This document shows positions 23,701 through 29,119 of a DNA stretch of 32,023 nucleotides, in pieces. Position 1 is the stretch's first letter. Each line of letters opens with the position of its first letter. The notes below the pieces were generated by a model. It was not told where the DNA came from, searched no databases, and was given only the letters and a program-made list of their open reading frames with translations. The stretch is from Sperchopsis tessellata (taxonomy: Eukaryota; Arthropoda; Insecta; Coleoptera; Hydrophilidae), in contig JAWQRN010000294.1 of the NCBI GenBank assembly GCA_033557685.1, positions 1 to 32,023 of the forward strand, written 5' to 3'. A program made the position numbers and the translations under genes.

Positions 23701-26700
23701 ATAAGAATGGTGCCATCTGCATAACTTATATTATTAATAGGTCTTTCTTCAACTTTTATGCGTATCGTTGTTTCTGCCAGAGCTCTCTGAATTATATCTT
23801 CGGAGTATAGGTTGAAGGTCTGAAAGCTCATTTCCTACTTTTACATTAGCGGTCTGAATTCTTAAGTAGTTGGATTACATGGCTATGGCGAACTTTATCA
23901 AACTCTTTATTGTAGTCCAAGAAGCAGACATACATTGTTTGATTTAGTGATTAACACATTAAAGGTTGTTCCCATTGCATTTTTGAAACTAAATTGGGAT
24001 TCACTAAAATCTTGTTCTAGTTTCCTAAATATTCTCTGATGAGAGTGTGACTCATTAAACTAACTGTAAGTTGGTCACTACATTCTTTTGCATTCATTCA
24101 TTTTGTTATGTAATAAAGGTTGAGTTAAACCTTTCTGTAGGGATGTTTCCTGTGTTATATATAGTATTATATAAGTCCACTAATATATTTAGTTGCTCTT
24201 CAGCAATTAATTTGATTATTTCTGCCTGAACAAGATTTTGCTTCTATTTGATGTTCTAGGGTATATTAGGCCTTTAATTTTTTTGTGCAAATAGAAGTCA
24301 TTGTGTTTTGTTTGCAACTCCTCCACTTCTGCACGTTTGTCCTCACACTATTTCTGTTTGGATTCTCGTATTTTCCTTCTTATTTTTTTATGTAAATTTA
24401 TGTATGCGTTGTTATCTTTATTGTTATACGTTCTTCTCTCCTTCATCAACTGCAATATCTCGTGAGTTCCGTTTGGTTCCGTTTGTTATGTGTTTTCAGT
24501 AACTCTGTACTCTGAACCATTATCGTGAACTTAATGGCTTCCCATCTTTTGTTTGAGTCTCCATCCGTTTTTAATTTATTTCTATTTAGTTTGATTTATC
24601 CGCTCTATTAACTGATCTTTTATTTGTGGGGTTTTTAGAGTTAAAGTTTGTAGTTGGTTTCTGCTTTGTTGGGGTGATGTTTTCTTCAATCGAGTTTAAA
24701 ATTTTATTATTATTGGGGTGTGATCTGTTGCTACGTTTGAACCAGGATATGTTTTCGTCGATTTGATGGAATTCCAGTATCTCTTGTTAATCAAGACATA
24801 ATCTATTTGCTTTTTAATAATGTTGTTATCGTTGTCTGCCGGCAATTTCCAGGTGCAGAGTCTTCGTTCATGTAGCTTAAAATAAGTGTTTGCCAGCACT
24901 ATGTCTTGCTCTTGGTAGAACGATACCAATCTATCCCCCCGTACCATTTCTCACTCCCAGTCCAAAATCACGTATTATGTTTTCTACTTTTCCCTTTCCG
25001 AATTGAAGTCTCCCATTACGATTGTAATATCTCTGTTTTTTGTGATATCTAGAGCTTGTTGAATTTCGTTATAGAACTGTTCTACTTCATTTTTACCCTT
25101 ATCGGCAGTACCTGAATTATGTTCATTATTCCTGGGGTTACTTCTGCTGTTATCATTATTACTCAGTCTGAAATGGGAATGAAACCAGTTATGGACTGAC
25201 AGAAGTTTTTGTCAACCACTATCGCTACTTTATTCCAGTGATGTGTCTCATTGTTGCCTGAGTAGTATATTTTTACATTGTTAATTTTTATCTCTCTGGA
25301 ATCAGGCCACCTAGTTTCATTCAGTCCCATGATGTTTACGTTTTGTAATGTGAATTTTCCCTGCTTCATACATGGATTTAACATTCCACGTACCAATTTT
25401 AAATCTTTAGAGACTCCAGAATATTTTACTTTGACGGTAGCCATGTTGATTATACTAGGGATATCCCTTGGGATCTTTTATGCAATGGTCTCTCGTTGCC
25501 TTCTGCATCTTCATGCCGTTGACCAATACTTGGTTCATCCGCCTTTAAAGATAATTTCTTATCTCAAGGACAAGAGGATGCCCTACTTCTTTATGACTCA
25601 TCTACCCAAGGCTGTTGGTCTTCAAGAGGGATCTACTTATACCGGCAGTTATTCTATCGTAGCTAGTTTTGGTCCGCCCCGAGTATTTGATTTCCTAGGT
25701 ACTACCCATTTCTGGAAGGCTTTCCCTTATCTGCCACCTGGGGTGGCGCCCGATGGGGGAATAGCAACCTCTCACGAGCATTTATCACTACATCTCCTTA
25801 ATTTTCTTGCCTCCACCAAAGATTTTGTCTTTGGGATGGATATTTTCATGTTATATGTTTTGTGGTTATTTTAAAAGTGTCATTCGCTTCAGATCATCTT
25901 CATTGTCTGAGATTATCACCGCAAAATTGATTACTCGATTATAGTCAAATAGTTGATTAATCAATTGATAGATTTTTTCAGTTAATCAAGATAATCGATT
26001 AGGAAATTTCATAATTGCTCAGAGCAACTAATAACACGTAGAAAATTTCTAGGTCTGAGTAAGGTGGGGCCCTCTATTATGATGGAAAAATTATCTGATT
26101 GATTTTTGCAAATTGCCATGATGTGTTTTTTTTTTTTATTATTTTAATAGAGAGACCATACTTTTACATTATTTGACAAAAATACCTTATCATCAGCATA
26201 TCTTATCATTAATCGACTTTTAATTAATTTTCATACTTTTATCATTCATTATTCGTTGAGTATGACTTCCGAATTCAGGTTAAATAATAATAGACTGCCT
26301 TGTCTGACTCCTTTGAGGATTTTGATATCTTACCACTTACGTACTTCTTGGTCTCTTTGTATGTGTGTAGTTTGATTCCAATAAATTTGTGGTATTGCCC
26401 TTTGATAGAAAAGAGTACTTCTTTAGTACCGAAACCATTTCTGAAACTAAACCGTGTGTCACTAATGTTTTTTTCCAAAGTCGTGTATGCAGTATTCTTA
26501 AGAGGAGTTTATGGGGCCTTTTCTGTACAACGGTACAATATCAGGAAGAAAGAAAATTTTACTACACCATTCCACAGTCAAAATAGCTCAATAAAGTGCT
26601 AACTATTGGGCACTACTACTAAATGATGTACTACCGGAAAACATAAATCGGATGCAGCTGAACCCCGTCAAGAAGTGGGCGAAACAGAGATTGGTAGATC

Positions 26701-28830
26701 AAACCTTCTATACCGTAAAAGAATACATGGAGTCCAGTGTAGAAGCAATACCATAATAATTTGACTTTTTTACCTCTATTGTTAATATATATTACAAGCA
26801 AATAAATGTAAATGGGGCTAATTAAGCTTATTACTCTATATTTATTACATTTATCTGCTTTTAATTTTCCAGTAAAGCTATTTAGGTAGATTTGTTGATG
26901 TTGAAAAGTTTCACAAGAATATTAATATGATTCTATGATTTAGTATCTCGATATTAACTTTAACGAAGTCCATGTACCTTGTCATACATACAAGTTTATA
27001 ACTATGTATTTAACCATTTTCCATTATCGAAGTTATATGCTTAAAAAGAAATAAACAGTACATTCTCAAAATTCATTGAGTTATAAAGACCTGCCAATAA
27101 TTCTCTGACCAGTACACACTATAGAGGGCAAGGTCTTTTTCTGAAGAATAAACAGATTGCGAATATCAAAACGCTTTCAAAATATGCAGAGTATGCAGTT
27201 TTAGATGTGGTCATATCTAAGTAGTATGATGTCATCTTTGCTGTGTAATAGGTTTTAATCAAATTTTCCTTTTAGACCGAACCAAATAACCAATGAATCT
27301 TTTGTGCATAAAGCGATAAACTACTACCAAAGTAATCCAACATATTTTCATTCTTCTTACAAGTGAGCTCGGGGCATTGATTTACCTACAATGGGTATTT
27401 AATACATTTTCAAACTTCAAAAGTAATAGCACAGTGTTGAAAGGAATATAACTTGTTGAAACTTATACTGCTCGAAGAACCAGAATGTTGACTCTATAAA
27501 GCTTGAAGCACCAAAATGTTGGTTTTATGGATCGGACGATTAAATTGTTGATAATTATACGTGCGAAATAGCAAACTGTTGCGTATGAAAGATTTTTTTT
27601 TCGAAGTACAAACGCTAGTAAAAAATGTTTTCGCTTACCATACTTCCAATATCTCTAGACGTGTGTGCGTATGTGCTCCAACTGCAGGCGTGTGAGTGTA
27701 TGGGCTCCAACTACTGACTCGTGCGTTATATTAAGGACTGTCTTATTGTACACACACTTATAAAAGGGATACACTGTTGCAAGTTTTAAGAGTTAATGTG
27801 CGACCAACTGTACGCCAACACTGAGTTAAAATATGAGAACAGTTCTCTTCAATATTTATGAATTTAAGAACGACTGTCTTGGTTGAGAATTGAATGTGTA
27901 CTAACCCCCAAAACTTTATAGCTATAAAACTCCCGTTATAGCCTTGGCGCGTCTTGGAATTCCCAAATAAAGTGTAAAGGCAATAGAATTAACAGATGTG
28001 TATTTTTCTAGTATATCTGCATTGTTGTGGATGCTAGCAGCCTGTAGGACTTTTTATAAAACTAAGTGACTAATGTAAACAGCTACTTTATCAACCAAAC
28101 AATTAGATTACACAATTGAGAAAAGCTACTCCGCCACAGTATGGATTTATATGCAAAATGGGCACAAATTAGAATATATTGTGCTAAACGGACCTATATC
28201 GCTAATTAACATTACACTGTAAACAAAGCATTTCGATCCATTTTTTCATTTAATATATATTTTGTTCCACTAATTACATCTATATTTAATCATAAATTAT
28301 ATATCGTTGAAAAGGAAAATTTGCTGTCTCGTAGAAAATTTAAGATGTTGCACCTGTAGCTACTGGTTTCAGCTATTCAATTTACAAGCTATAGTAGATT
28401 TCATATTAACAAATTAAAAAGGTGTATCTACAAACTTAATATAACCTTAACGAGTCGCAAAACCTTTCATCTAATCCTATGTTTCATTCAATTCCTATGG
28501 ATTCCTTCAGACATCAGACATGTTAATACTAACCAACATTAACCTGTCCTTAGGTGCTGTCTCTATATTGCCCAGAGTACGAATGTTAAAGTACCTACTT
28601 ATCAAATATAACAGTGTTTTAATTATAACTTTTTAATTTGTAAATATCTATTTTAACTTGAAAGTAACCTGAATAACTGAAATATGTTCTTTAATTGTTA
28701 AATTATAGTTTTTCACATATGAGGCATAATTTTTATAATCTGTGTTAAATATTTTGTTTTTTTTTTTAGATCGGACACTTCAAAATCTGTGACCCATGCC
28801 TTGAAAGATCTGACCAGATTGTACCGTTAA
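5588..28830 (+). CDS. TNPO3: Transportin-3 (importin-beta family, SR-protein nuclear import receptor), complete 8-exon gene
   Basis: The spliced product is 937 residues (join 5588-5704, 11595-11950, 12017-12937, 15816-16098, 16550-16799, 19167-19542, 19606-20055, 28770-28830; 2814 nt with stop). It aligns from end to end with remembered animal TNPO3, from KPTL...KERAS.WLG.LQ at the N-terminus to ALKDLTRLYR-stop. TNPO3 is a superhelix of HEAT repeats that binds RanGTP through its N-terminal half and phosphorylated RS domains of SR proteins (also CPSF6) through its C-terminal half, and moves them through nuclear pores. The arginine-rich helix implicated in RS-domain binding is kept at residues 671-685 (RIMERCCRSVRFMLR), followed by HSCFLYLGSILVDEY (711-725). 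All seven introns are GT-AG and every junction preserves frame. There are no internal stops or frameshifts. The start ATG has A at -3 and G at +4. Expression is presumably ubiquitous. Confidence 0.96.
5705..7159. other. TNPO3 intron 1, 5' part without recognisable features
   Basis: It starts with a consensus GTAAGT donor. The sequence is AT-rich with no family I recognise. A 128-codon minus-strand frame at 6733-7119 has biased composition and no motif, so I treat it as chance. Confidence 0.5.
7160..8060 (-). mobile_element. Jockey/CR1-like non-LTR retrotransposon, 5'-truncated and decayed
   Basis: On the minus strand the RT reads TAIFICDLSKAFDMVNHALL then KLERFGI (about 8045-7940), matching F.DLSKAFD.V.H..LL.KL...GI. 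Next come SQGSILGPLLFNIFVNDLP (about 7845-7785), a degraded catalytic box HVDE in place of YADD (7751-7762), then TEKELIERS and WLTANKLKLN. About 7490-7254 reads like the C-terminal IH....Y......NKL..EV....S...FK...K.F segment of this group. A minus-strand AATAAA lies at 7177-7182, consistent with a 3' end near 7160. The endonuclease domain is missing. It is antisense to TNPO3 in intron 1. The lost catalytic residues and frameshifts show it is inactive. Confidence 0.8.
8097..8618. repeat. 522-bp inverted-repeat element (MITE-like) with ACATGGGTATC ends
   Basis: The ends are exact inverted copies for 13 bp (ACATGGGTATCTT at 8097-8109, AAGATACCCATGT at 8606-8618), and about 21 of the first 24 bp match. 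A second pair of inner arms, about 65-70 bp and highly similar, lies at about 8237-8307 and 8389-8456 around a loop of about 80 bp. The intervening arm segments have diverged. ATA flanks both sides (8094-8096 and 8619-8621), a possible 3-bp target duplication. No coding capacity is visible. It sits about 40 bp from the 5' side of the Jockey/CR1-like fragment. The superfamily is unassigned. Confidence 0.75.
8619..9685. other. Intron 1 stretch; perfect 20-bp palindrome and possible pogo-type end
   Basis: There is no gene. At 8733-8752 lies a perfect 20-bp palindrome, ATAGCTATAATTATAGCTAT. At about 9250-9325, CCACTTATAATGAACTTTG, then GAGGGACTAAGG and TTCCATTATAATCGAGTGTC, resemble the facing 'TATAA(C/T)GAAC...GAGGGAC' ends of pogo-type repeats, but no body is identifiable. 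The two ORFs at 8708-9086 have no recognisable similarity. Confidence 0.35.
9686..10790 (-). mobile_element. RTE-like non-LTR retrotransposon, RT and C-terminal remnant
   Basis: Read on the minus strand: NFRPISLI then YKILTKIIMNRLTERL (about 10775-10680), a GYSTTDHIH-like segment degraded to RIYSTIVHLHK, VRQGDTISPMLLSAALEYMF (about 10523-10460), and LIFADY in place of the L.FADD catalytic box, followed by the QL.SESK.VG..N.SKTKVM segment in shifted frames (about 10410-10270). The extreme 3' part contains the widespread insect RTE ending GEAFVQ.WTNSGY (about 9740-9695), the reverse complement of TCGTCCACTACTGGACGAAG. Many frameshifts and stops are present. It is antisense to TNPO3. ORFs called on the + strand here are shadows. 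Confidence 0.8.
10791..11594. other. Intron 1, 3' part; no supported gene
   Basis: It ends with the CCAG acceptor of exon 2. An 87-codon + strand frame at 11197-11460 has no recognisable motif, lies inside the intron and is probably chance. Otherwise the sequence is AT-rich without recognised repeats. Confidence 0.5.
11595..11950 (+). CDS. TNPO3: TNPO3 coding exon 2 (residues 40-158)
   Basis: It starts VHAWTIADELLHHKRDLESC then YFAAQTMRTKIHQSFHELP, matching the animal TNPO3 segment around the conserved YFAAQTM. It continues through SLRDSLLNHI and VIVTQLCVALADLALQM to EILTVLPEEL. The acceptor is CCAG and the donor GTAAGT. It ends two bases into the Arg codon that exon 3 completes (AG|A). This is the N-terminal HEAT region that contacts RanGTP in the family. 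Confidence 0.96.
12017..12937 (+). CDS. TNPO3: TNPO3 coding exon 3 (residues 158-465)
   Basis: This is the longest exon (921 nt), after a 66-bp intron ending TTTTATAG. It contains LGENRRQEVLEDF, MNYCRIFTELAESFLEKM, YEVAEITFNLWYLLSEELY and CRHCQMEPDHEGLLEDGDDF, all close to the human order and spacing. These form the middle HEAT repeats. It ends CC|GTAAGT, two bases into a Pro codon. Confidence 0.97.
12938..13549. other. TNPO3 intron 3, 5' part without recognisable features
   Basis: AT-rich intronic DNA after a GTAAGT donor. I see no gene or recognisable repeat. Confidence 0.5.
13550..14085 (-). mobile_element. RTE-like non-LTR retrotransposon, C-terminal fragment
   Basis: On the minus strand, KEDIYNNILLPTLMYNSDTW (about 13925-13865) matches the VLLPTLLYGSETW motif after the RT. 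It is followed by RIRIDRVRNS.VPNECAVRD and SVLNRMEKNVL (about 13800-13705), RVRKQIYV, and GVGRPRKKWIDGVGEILK (about 13625-13570). That is the usual RTE-type C-terminus with a GRPRKRW patch. The RT core is absent and frames shift at least once, so this is a 5'-truncated dead copy, antisense to TNPO3. Confidence 0.75.
14269..15456 (+). mobile_element. Dead Tc1-like DNA transposon with both terminal repeats
   Basis: The + strand reads HRVAGLAFAREHLNWDFAQW (about 14796-14855), then a degraded first-Asp region VLGEWAIDSHIE where Tc1 proteins have FTDESRF, then VMVCGGIS (about 14923), ERRIINADRCLRDILQEYV, and SPYFNPVDHVWDMFERPYK (about 15128-15184). The last matches SPDLNPIEHVWD, with the catalytic Glu of DD34E replaced by Asp. 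Stops and frameshifts are frequent. The ends form imperfect inverted repeats of about 40 bp: CACTAACCGGCACAA... ATTTTCAA on the left, and CACCGACTGGTACAA... ATTTTCAA when the right end is reversed. TA flanks both sides (14267-14268, 15457-15458), as expected for this superfamily. The length of 1188 bp is near the family's usual size. Confidence 0.8.
15459..15815. other. TNPO3 intron 3, 3' part without recognisable features
   Basis: AT-rich sequence leading to the TTTTAG acceptor of exon 4. No gene or repeat is recognised. Confidence 0.5.
15816..16098 (+). CDS. TNPO3: TNPO3 coding exon 4 (residues 465-559)
   Basis: It encodes TENEVVPKVVEAILNLPENT then HIAVRHTSVLLLGELCEWIE and NICAACNDHMPRHIPVLLQL, corresponding to human ENNP.L.EVLEGVVRLPETV and the RDHM..H segment. 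The first base completes the Pro codon from exon 3. It ends in phase 0 at CAG|GTATGT. The frame happens to stay open for about 54 more codons into intron 4, but this extension has no similarity to TNPO3. Confidence 0.95.
16099..16549. other. TNPO3 intron 4 with TA microsatellite and T-run at the acceptor
   Basis: A 451-bp AT-rich intron. A (TA)n run at about 16510-16526 passes into about 14 Ts and then CCTTTTTCAG, so a microsatellite directly adjoins the polypyrimidine tract of exon 5. No other feature is seen. Confidence 0.6.
16550..16799 (+). CDS. TNPO3: TNPO3 coding exon 5 (residues 560-643)
   Basis: It begins VDTFAITNNAVIGLLKGVAA, matching human LDSF.....AVGLLKG.A, and includes MREMC-like ALREMCHMQVKPLCALIEGD and DPVLWLDRLASIFRHV. 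The acceptor is CTTTTTCAG and the donor GTACGT. It ends one base into the Gly codon (G|GC) completed by exon 6. Confidence 0.95.
16800..17003 (-). mobile_element. Small non-LTR RT scrap in intron 5
   Basis: At about 16970-16850 the minus strand reads VELMQTFKYLGE, stop, MGQGKLRMK, then ASKKNSEEHSL. This resembles the .FKYLGS.I...G....EI..RI..A segment that follows the RT domain in RTE-like elements. It is too short to classify further. It is antisense to TNPO3. Confidence 0.45.
17006..17741. mobile_element. 736-bp pogo/Tigger-type MITE with TA flanks
   Basis: The left end reads CAGCGAACTCCCGATTTT. The right end, reversed, reads CAGTGAACCCTCGGTTTA. They match at about 19 of the first 27 positions and carry the CAG.GAAC..TCG.TT signature of pogo/Tigger elements. 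TA lies immediately outside both ends (17004-17005 and 17742-17743). No transposase sequence is recognisable inside, so I read it as a non-autonomous element. Its right boundary lies next to the hAT remnant. Confidence 0.7.
17750..18180 (-). pseudogene. ZBED/FAM200-type hAT transposase remnant
   Basis: One minus-strand frame with only a few stops reads DLAFLDDFIGKLNISNLELA (about 18005-17945), EKIISIN, stop, SIRKHFSNIKK, then NFDE, stop, VAEIKNVLEFFNDRFSGFKK (about 17860-17790). DLAFL.DI...LN.LNL.LQ and the later RF.DFK pattern are typical of the middle of ZBED/FAM200-like hAT transposases. FSEDMKLYDKK precedes it in a neighbouring frame. The zinc finger, catalytic blocks and dimerisation domain are not recognised. 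It is dead and antisense to TNPO3. Confidence 0.6.
18461..18496. repeat. AT-rich palindrome in intron 5
   Basis: The arms CGTTAAATA[AATA]AACAAAT and ATTTGTTTATTTAACG are reverse complements except for four extra bases in the left arm. They meet with no loop. It lies between the hAT-like sequence and the more GC-rich block that follows. Confidence 0.6.
18490..18750. repeat. GC-richer block in intron 5, possibly an unclassified or SINE-like repeat
   Basis: This block is less AT-rich than its surroundings. On the minus strand it begins near a GTCTTGAGTTTGAGACCC segment (about 18730-18710) that faintly resembles a tRNA B-box (GGTTCGANNCC). It also contains ACACAGGACCCACAGTTTTA and GTCCCTCCCGGAAGTCGAGC. 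Overlapping ORFs on both strands have no recognisable domain. The repeat nature is inferred from composition only. Confidence 0.3.
18751..19166. other. TNPO3 intron 5, 3' part without recognisable features
   Basis: AT-rich intronic sequence ending in the TTTCAG acceptor of exon 6. The small + strand frame at 18942-19139 has no recognisable content. Confidence 0.5.
19167..19542 (+). CDS. TNPO3: TNPO3 coding exon 6 (residues 643-768), cargo-binding arginine helix
   Basis: It encodes ESPCREVVLEVWPILSRTF, then RIMERCCRSVRFMLRCV at residues 671-687, HSCFLYLGSILVDEY (711-725) and NHPDTVDDFFR. The Arg-rich stretch corresponds to human RIVERCCRCLRFAVRCV. From knowledge of the TNPO3 family, this helix makes key contacts with RS domains. 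The acceptor is TTTCAG and the donor GTAAGC. It ends AG|G within an Arg codon. Confidence 0.97.
19606..20055 (+). CDS. TNPO3: TNPO3 coding exon 7 (residues 768-918)
   Basis: It follows a 63-bp intron. It begins LCARFVQRAPLAFLQSTALP, matching human R.ATRFIQRSPVTLL, and continues with LDHKEANTSVMKFLYDLINT and GQQMVTNLIHSCVFYL to VTPQQLNEIHGSVAR. The acceptor is TTTTAG and the donor GTATGT. Reading on past the donor adds about 21 codons unlike TNPO3, so the true continuation is exon 8, 8.7 kb away. Confidence 0.96.
20056..22055. other. TNPO3 intron 7, 5' part; mostly unassigned, possible RT scrap
   Basis: There is no supported gene. At about 20205-20115 the minus strand reads NDRWTKGIGRKRFS followed by an interrupted YWSPTSFTNSYSK, faintly like the GKI.GKRGIGRK..SWLRNLR end of RTE-type proteins. 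At 20380-20700 a GC-richer block (GGGGCGCTAGCATTGAATCC) matches nothing I know. At 21590-21830, TGGATAT and GTACAC/TGTACTTGAAT words recur on the + strand (for example GGATGTACACAAAT then GGATATAGGTGTACACAAT), like an old internally repetitive sequence. The ORFs here have no recognisable domains. Confidence 0.35.
22060..22305 (-). mobile_element. Non-LTR retrotransposon C-terminal fragment A
   Basis: The minus strand reads ETMPLKTLRDKVLNSEIGEI then CQFKRRREWNNHVSRIGKGT, and in a shifted frame GKPSGTRKSGRSQKRWRDHC ending in a stop at about 22081. This matches the common insect RT ending RNE.IR....I.....RR..WN.HI.RM......GRRS.GRPRKRW.D. It differs in sequence from fragment B beside it, so two element 3' ends are joined here. 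It is antisense to TNPO3. Confidence 0.65.
22306..22860 (-). mobile_element. Non-LTR retrotransposon C-terminal fragment B
   Basis: A 98-codon minus-strand frame begins EQVPSFRYLGSVIEGVGKLE and contains CNAIYVPKLMYGSKSCVLTE then QKSRIQTAELKFLM. These match F.YLGS.I...G....EI..RI and P.LLYGSETW.LT...E.RI...EM.FLR. It continues DRIRNDDIRRRLQVGEVQEI, EEGQLMGF and RLPRRIW.AKTEGRRPRWRP. In this ending, GF.H..RM and GRRPRGRP are typical. Stops interrupt the frame. It lacks the RT catalytic core and is antisense to TNPO3. Confidence 0.75.
22960..25880 (-). mobile_element. Nearly full-length RTE-like endonuclease-RT retrotransposon, decayed
   Basis: The minus strand carries, in order: a 5' leader (about 25880-25450); an APE-type endonuclease with VRGMLNPCMKQGKF, NVNIMGLNETRWPDSRE (about 25390-25300), then RGDRLVSFYQEQDIVLANTY, FKLHERRLCTWKLP, QIDYVLINKRYWNSIKS and VATDHTPI (24947-24696); RT pieces with NAMGT near 23975, FNLYSEDII and ISYADGTILIAESLEDL (YADD became YADG at 23712-23723), LNIKKTKVM and KYLGTIV (23660-23480); and a C-terminus with MRCYVFLVILSGAWTL, LEAFEMLAYRRMLKISWMDR and VLRRK (23420-23200), ending RISWLNNL, NELFKAPA and MRIAVMIANLLKGEGT (about 23105-22975). 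The domain order and size of about 2.9 kb fit RTE-type elements. Frameshifts, lost segments (24260-24690) and the damaged catalytic box show it is inactive. It lies antisense in TNPO3 intron 7. Confidence 0.8.
25881..26129. other. Spacer between retroelement pieces
   Basis: It contains repeated ATTAATCAATTGAT/ATCGATTA-like words at about 25930-26000 (several near-palindromic TTGATTA/TAATCAA copies). No coding content is seen. Confidence 0.35.
26130..26600 (-). mobile_element. Second copy of an RTE-like RT core fragment
   Basis: The minus strand reads EKNISDTRFSFRNGFGTKEV then LFS (about 26478-26400), matching the L....TQFGFR.G.GTR.ALF motif of RTE-like RT. It then reads NSEVILNE and, in shifted frame, RLMIRYADDKVFLSNN (about 26218-26170), with the YADD box intact at 26189-26200. 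It overlaps in content with the RT of the neighbouring larger element, so it is a separate insertion. Frameshifted and truncated, it is antisense to TNPO3. Confidence 0.7.
26601..26757 (+). mobile_element. Jockey/CR1-like ORF C-terminal fragment
   Basis: One open + strand frame reads NYWALLLNDVLPENINRMQL, NPVKKWAKQRLVDQTFYTVK and EYMESSVEAIP before a stop at about 26757. This matches the WN.LP..I......FK...K.WLL...FYSV.E.L ending of Jockey/CR1-type non-LTR elements. It is the only recognised intronic non-LTR piece in the same orientation as TNPO3. The upstream RT is absent. Confidence 0.6.
26760..28769. other. TNPO3 intron 7, 3' part; minisatellite, otherwise featureless
   Basis: There is no gene. 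Apart from the tandem repeats at 27454-27717 I see only AT-rich sequence. It ends with a run of Ts and TTAG, the acceptor of the last exon. Confidence 0.5.
27454..27717. repeat. Degenerate minisatellite, 29-32 bp units, two sub-arrays
   Basis: TGTTG recurs at 27454, 27486, 27517, 27546 and 27577, a spacing of 29-32 bp, within similar units such as GAAGAACCAGAATGTTGACT, GAAGCACCAAAATGTTGGTT and GAAATAGCAAACTGTTGCG. A second sub-array at 27660-27717 holds two 29-bp copies starting CGTGTG[TG/AG]..GTATG and sharing GCTCCAACT. Units are diverged, so the array is old. Confidence 0.6.
28770..28830 (+). CDS. TNPO3: TNPO3 coding exon 8 (residues 918-937, stop)
   Basis: Only 61 coding bases: the A that completes the split Arg codon, then SDTSKSVTHALKDLTRLYR and TAA at 28828-28830. 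Human TNPO3 ends ALRDFTRLFR at the same place, so this is the authentic C-terminus despite the 8.7-kb intron before it. The acceptor is a long T-run followed by AG. Too short to be found as an ORF, it is placed by homology and by frame. Confidence 0.93.
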
Positions 28831-29115
28831 ATGAGAATCCAAGAATGTCATCTAATTGTAAAATTTTTTAGCAATTATTTTATTTAAATTTTATACTGTT
28901 GATTTGTATTGAGTGCAGTCTATAAATGATGTATATTGTTAAACTTTTTTATTTTTGCACTCGATATTTATCGTCTAATGTCCAGTATGTGTGAATTGAG
29001 AGATCAACTATTTGTCTATCTATCGACAACCCAAATGTACATTGTTATTGTGAATTCTCAGATTTAATTTTACTTAGATATTGTAAGTACATAATAAAGA
29101 TATTGTTATTATATA
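28831..29115 (+). other. TNPO3: TNPO3 3' UTR
   Basis: AT-rich sequence between the stop codon and a canonical AATAAA at 29093-29098. A T-rich segment (TTCTCTTTTATTAGTTCC) follows, suitable as the downstream element. Cleavage probably falls at about 29110-29120, giving a 3' UTR of about 285 nt. Confidence 0.7.
29093..29098 (+). terminator. Polyadenylation signal AATAAA of TNPO3
   Basis: The canonical hexamer ends about 270 nt after the TNPO3 stop and is followed within about 20-40 nt by T-rich sequence. It is the first exact AATAAA after the stop. Confidence 0.7.
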
Positions 29116-29119
29116 CATT

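Noticed and set aside
25278..25874. 198-codon + strand ORF, the longest single-frame ORF outside TNPO3
   Set aside because: It lies entirely opposite the endonuclease start and 5' leader of the antisense RTE-like element and shows no family features of its own.
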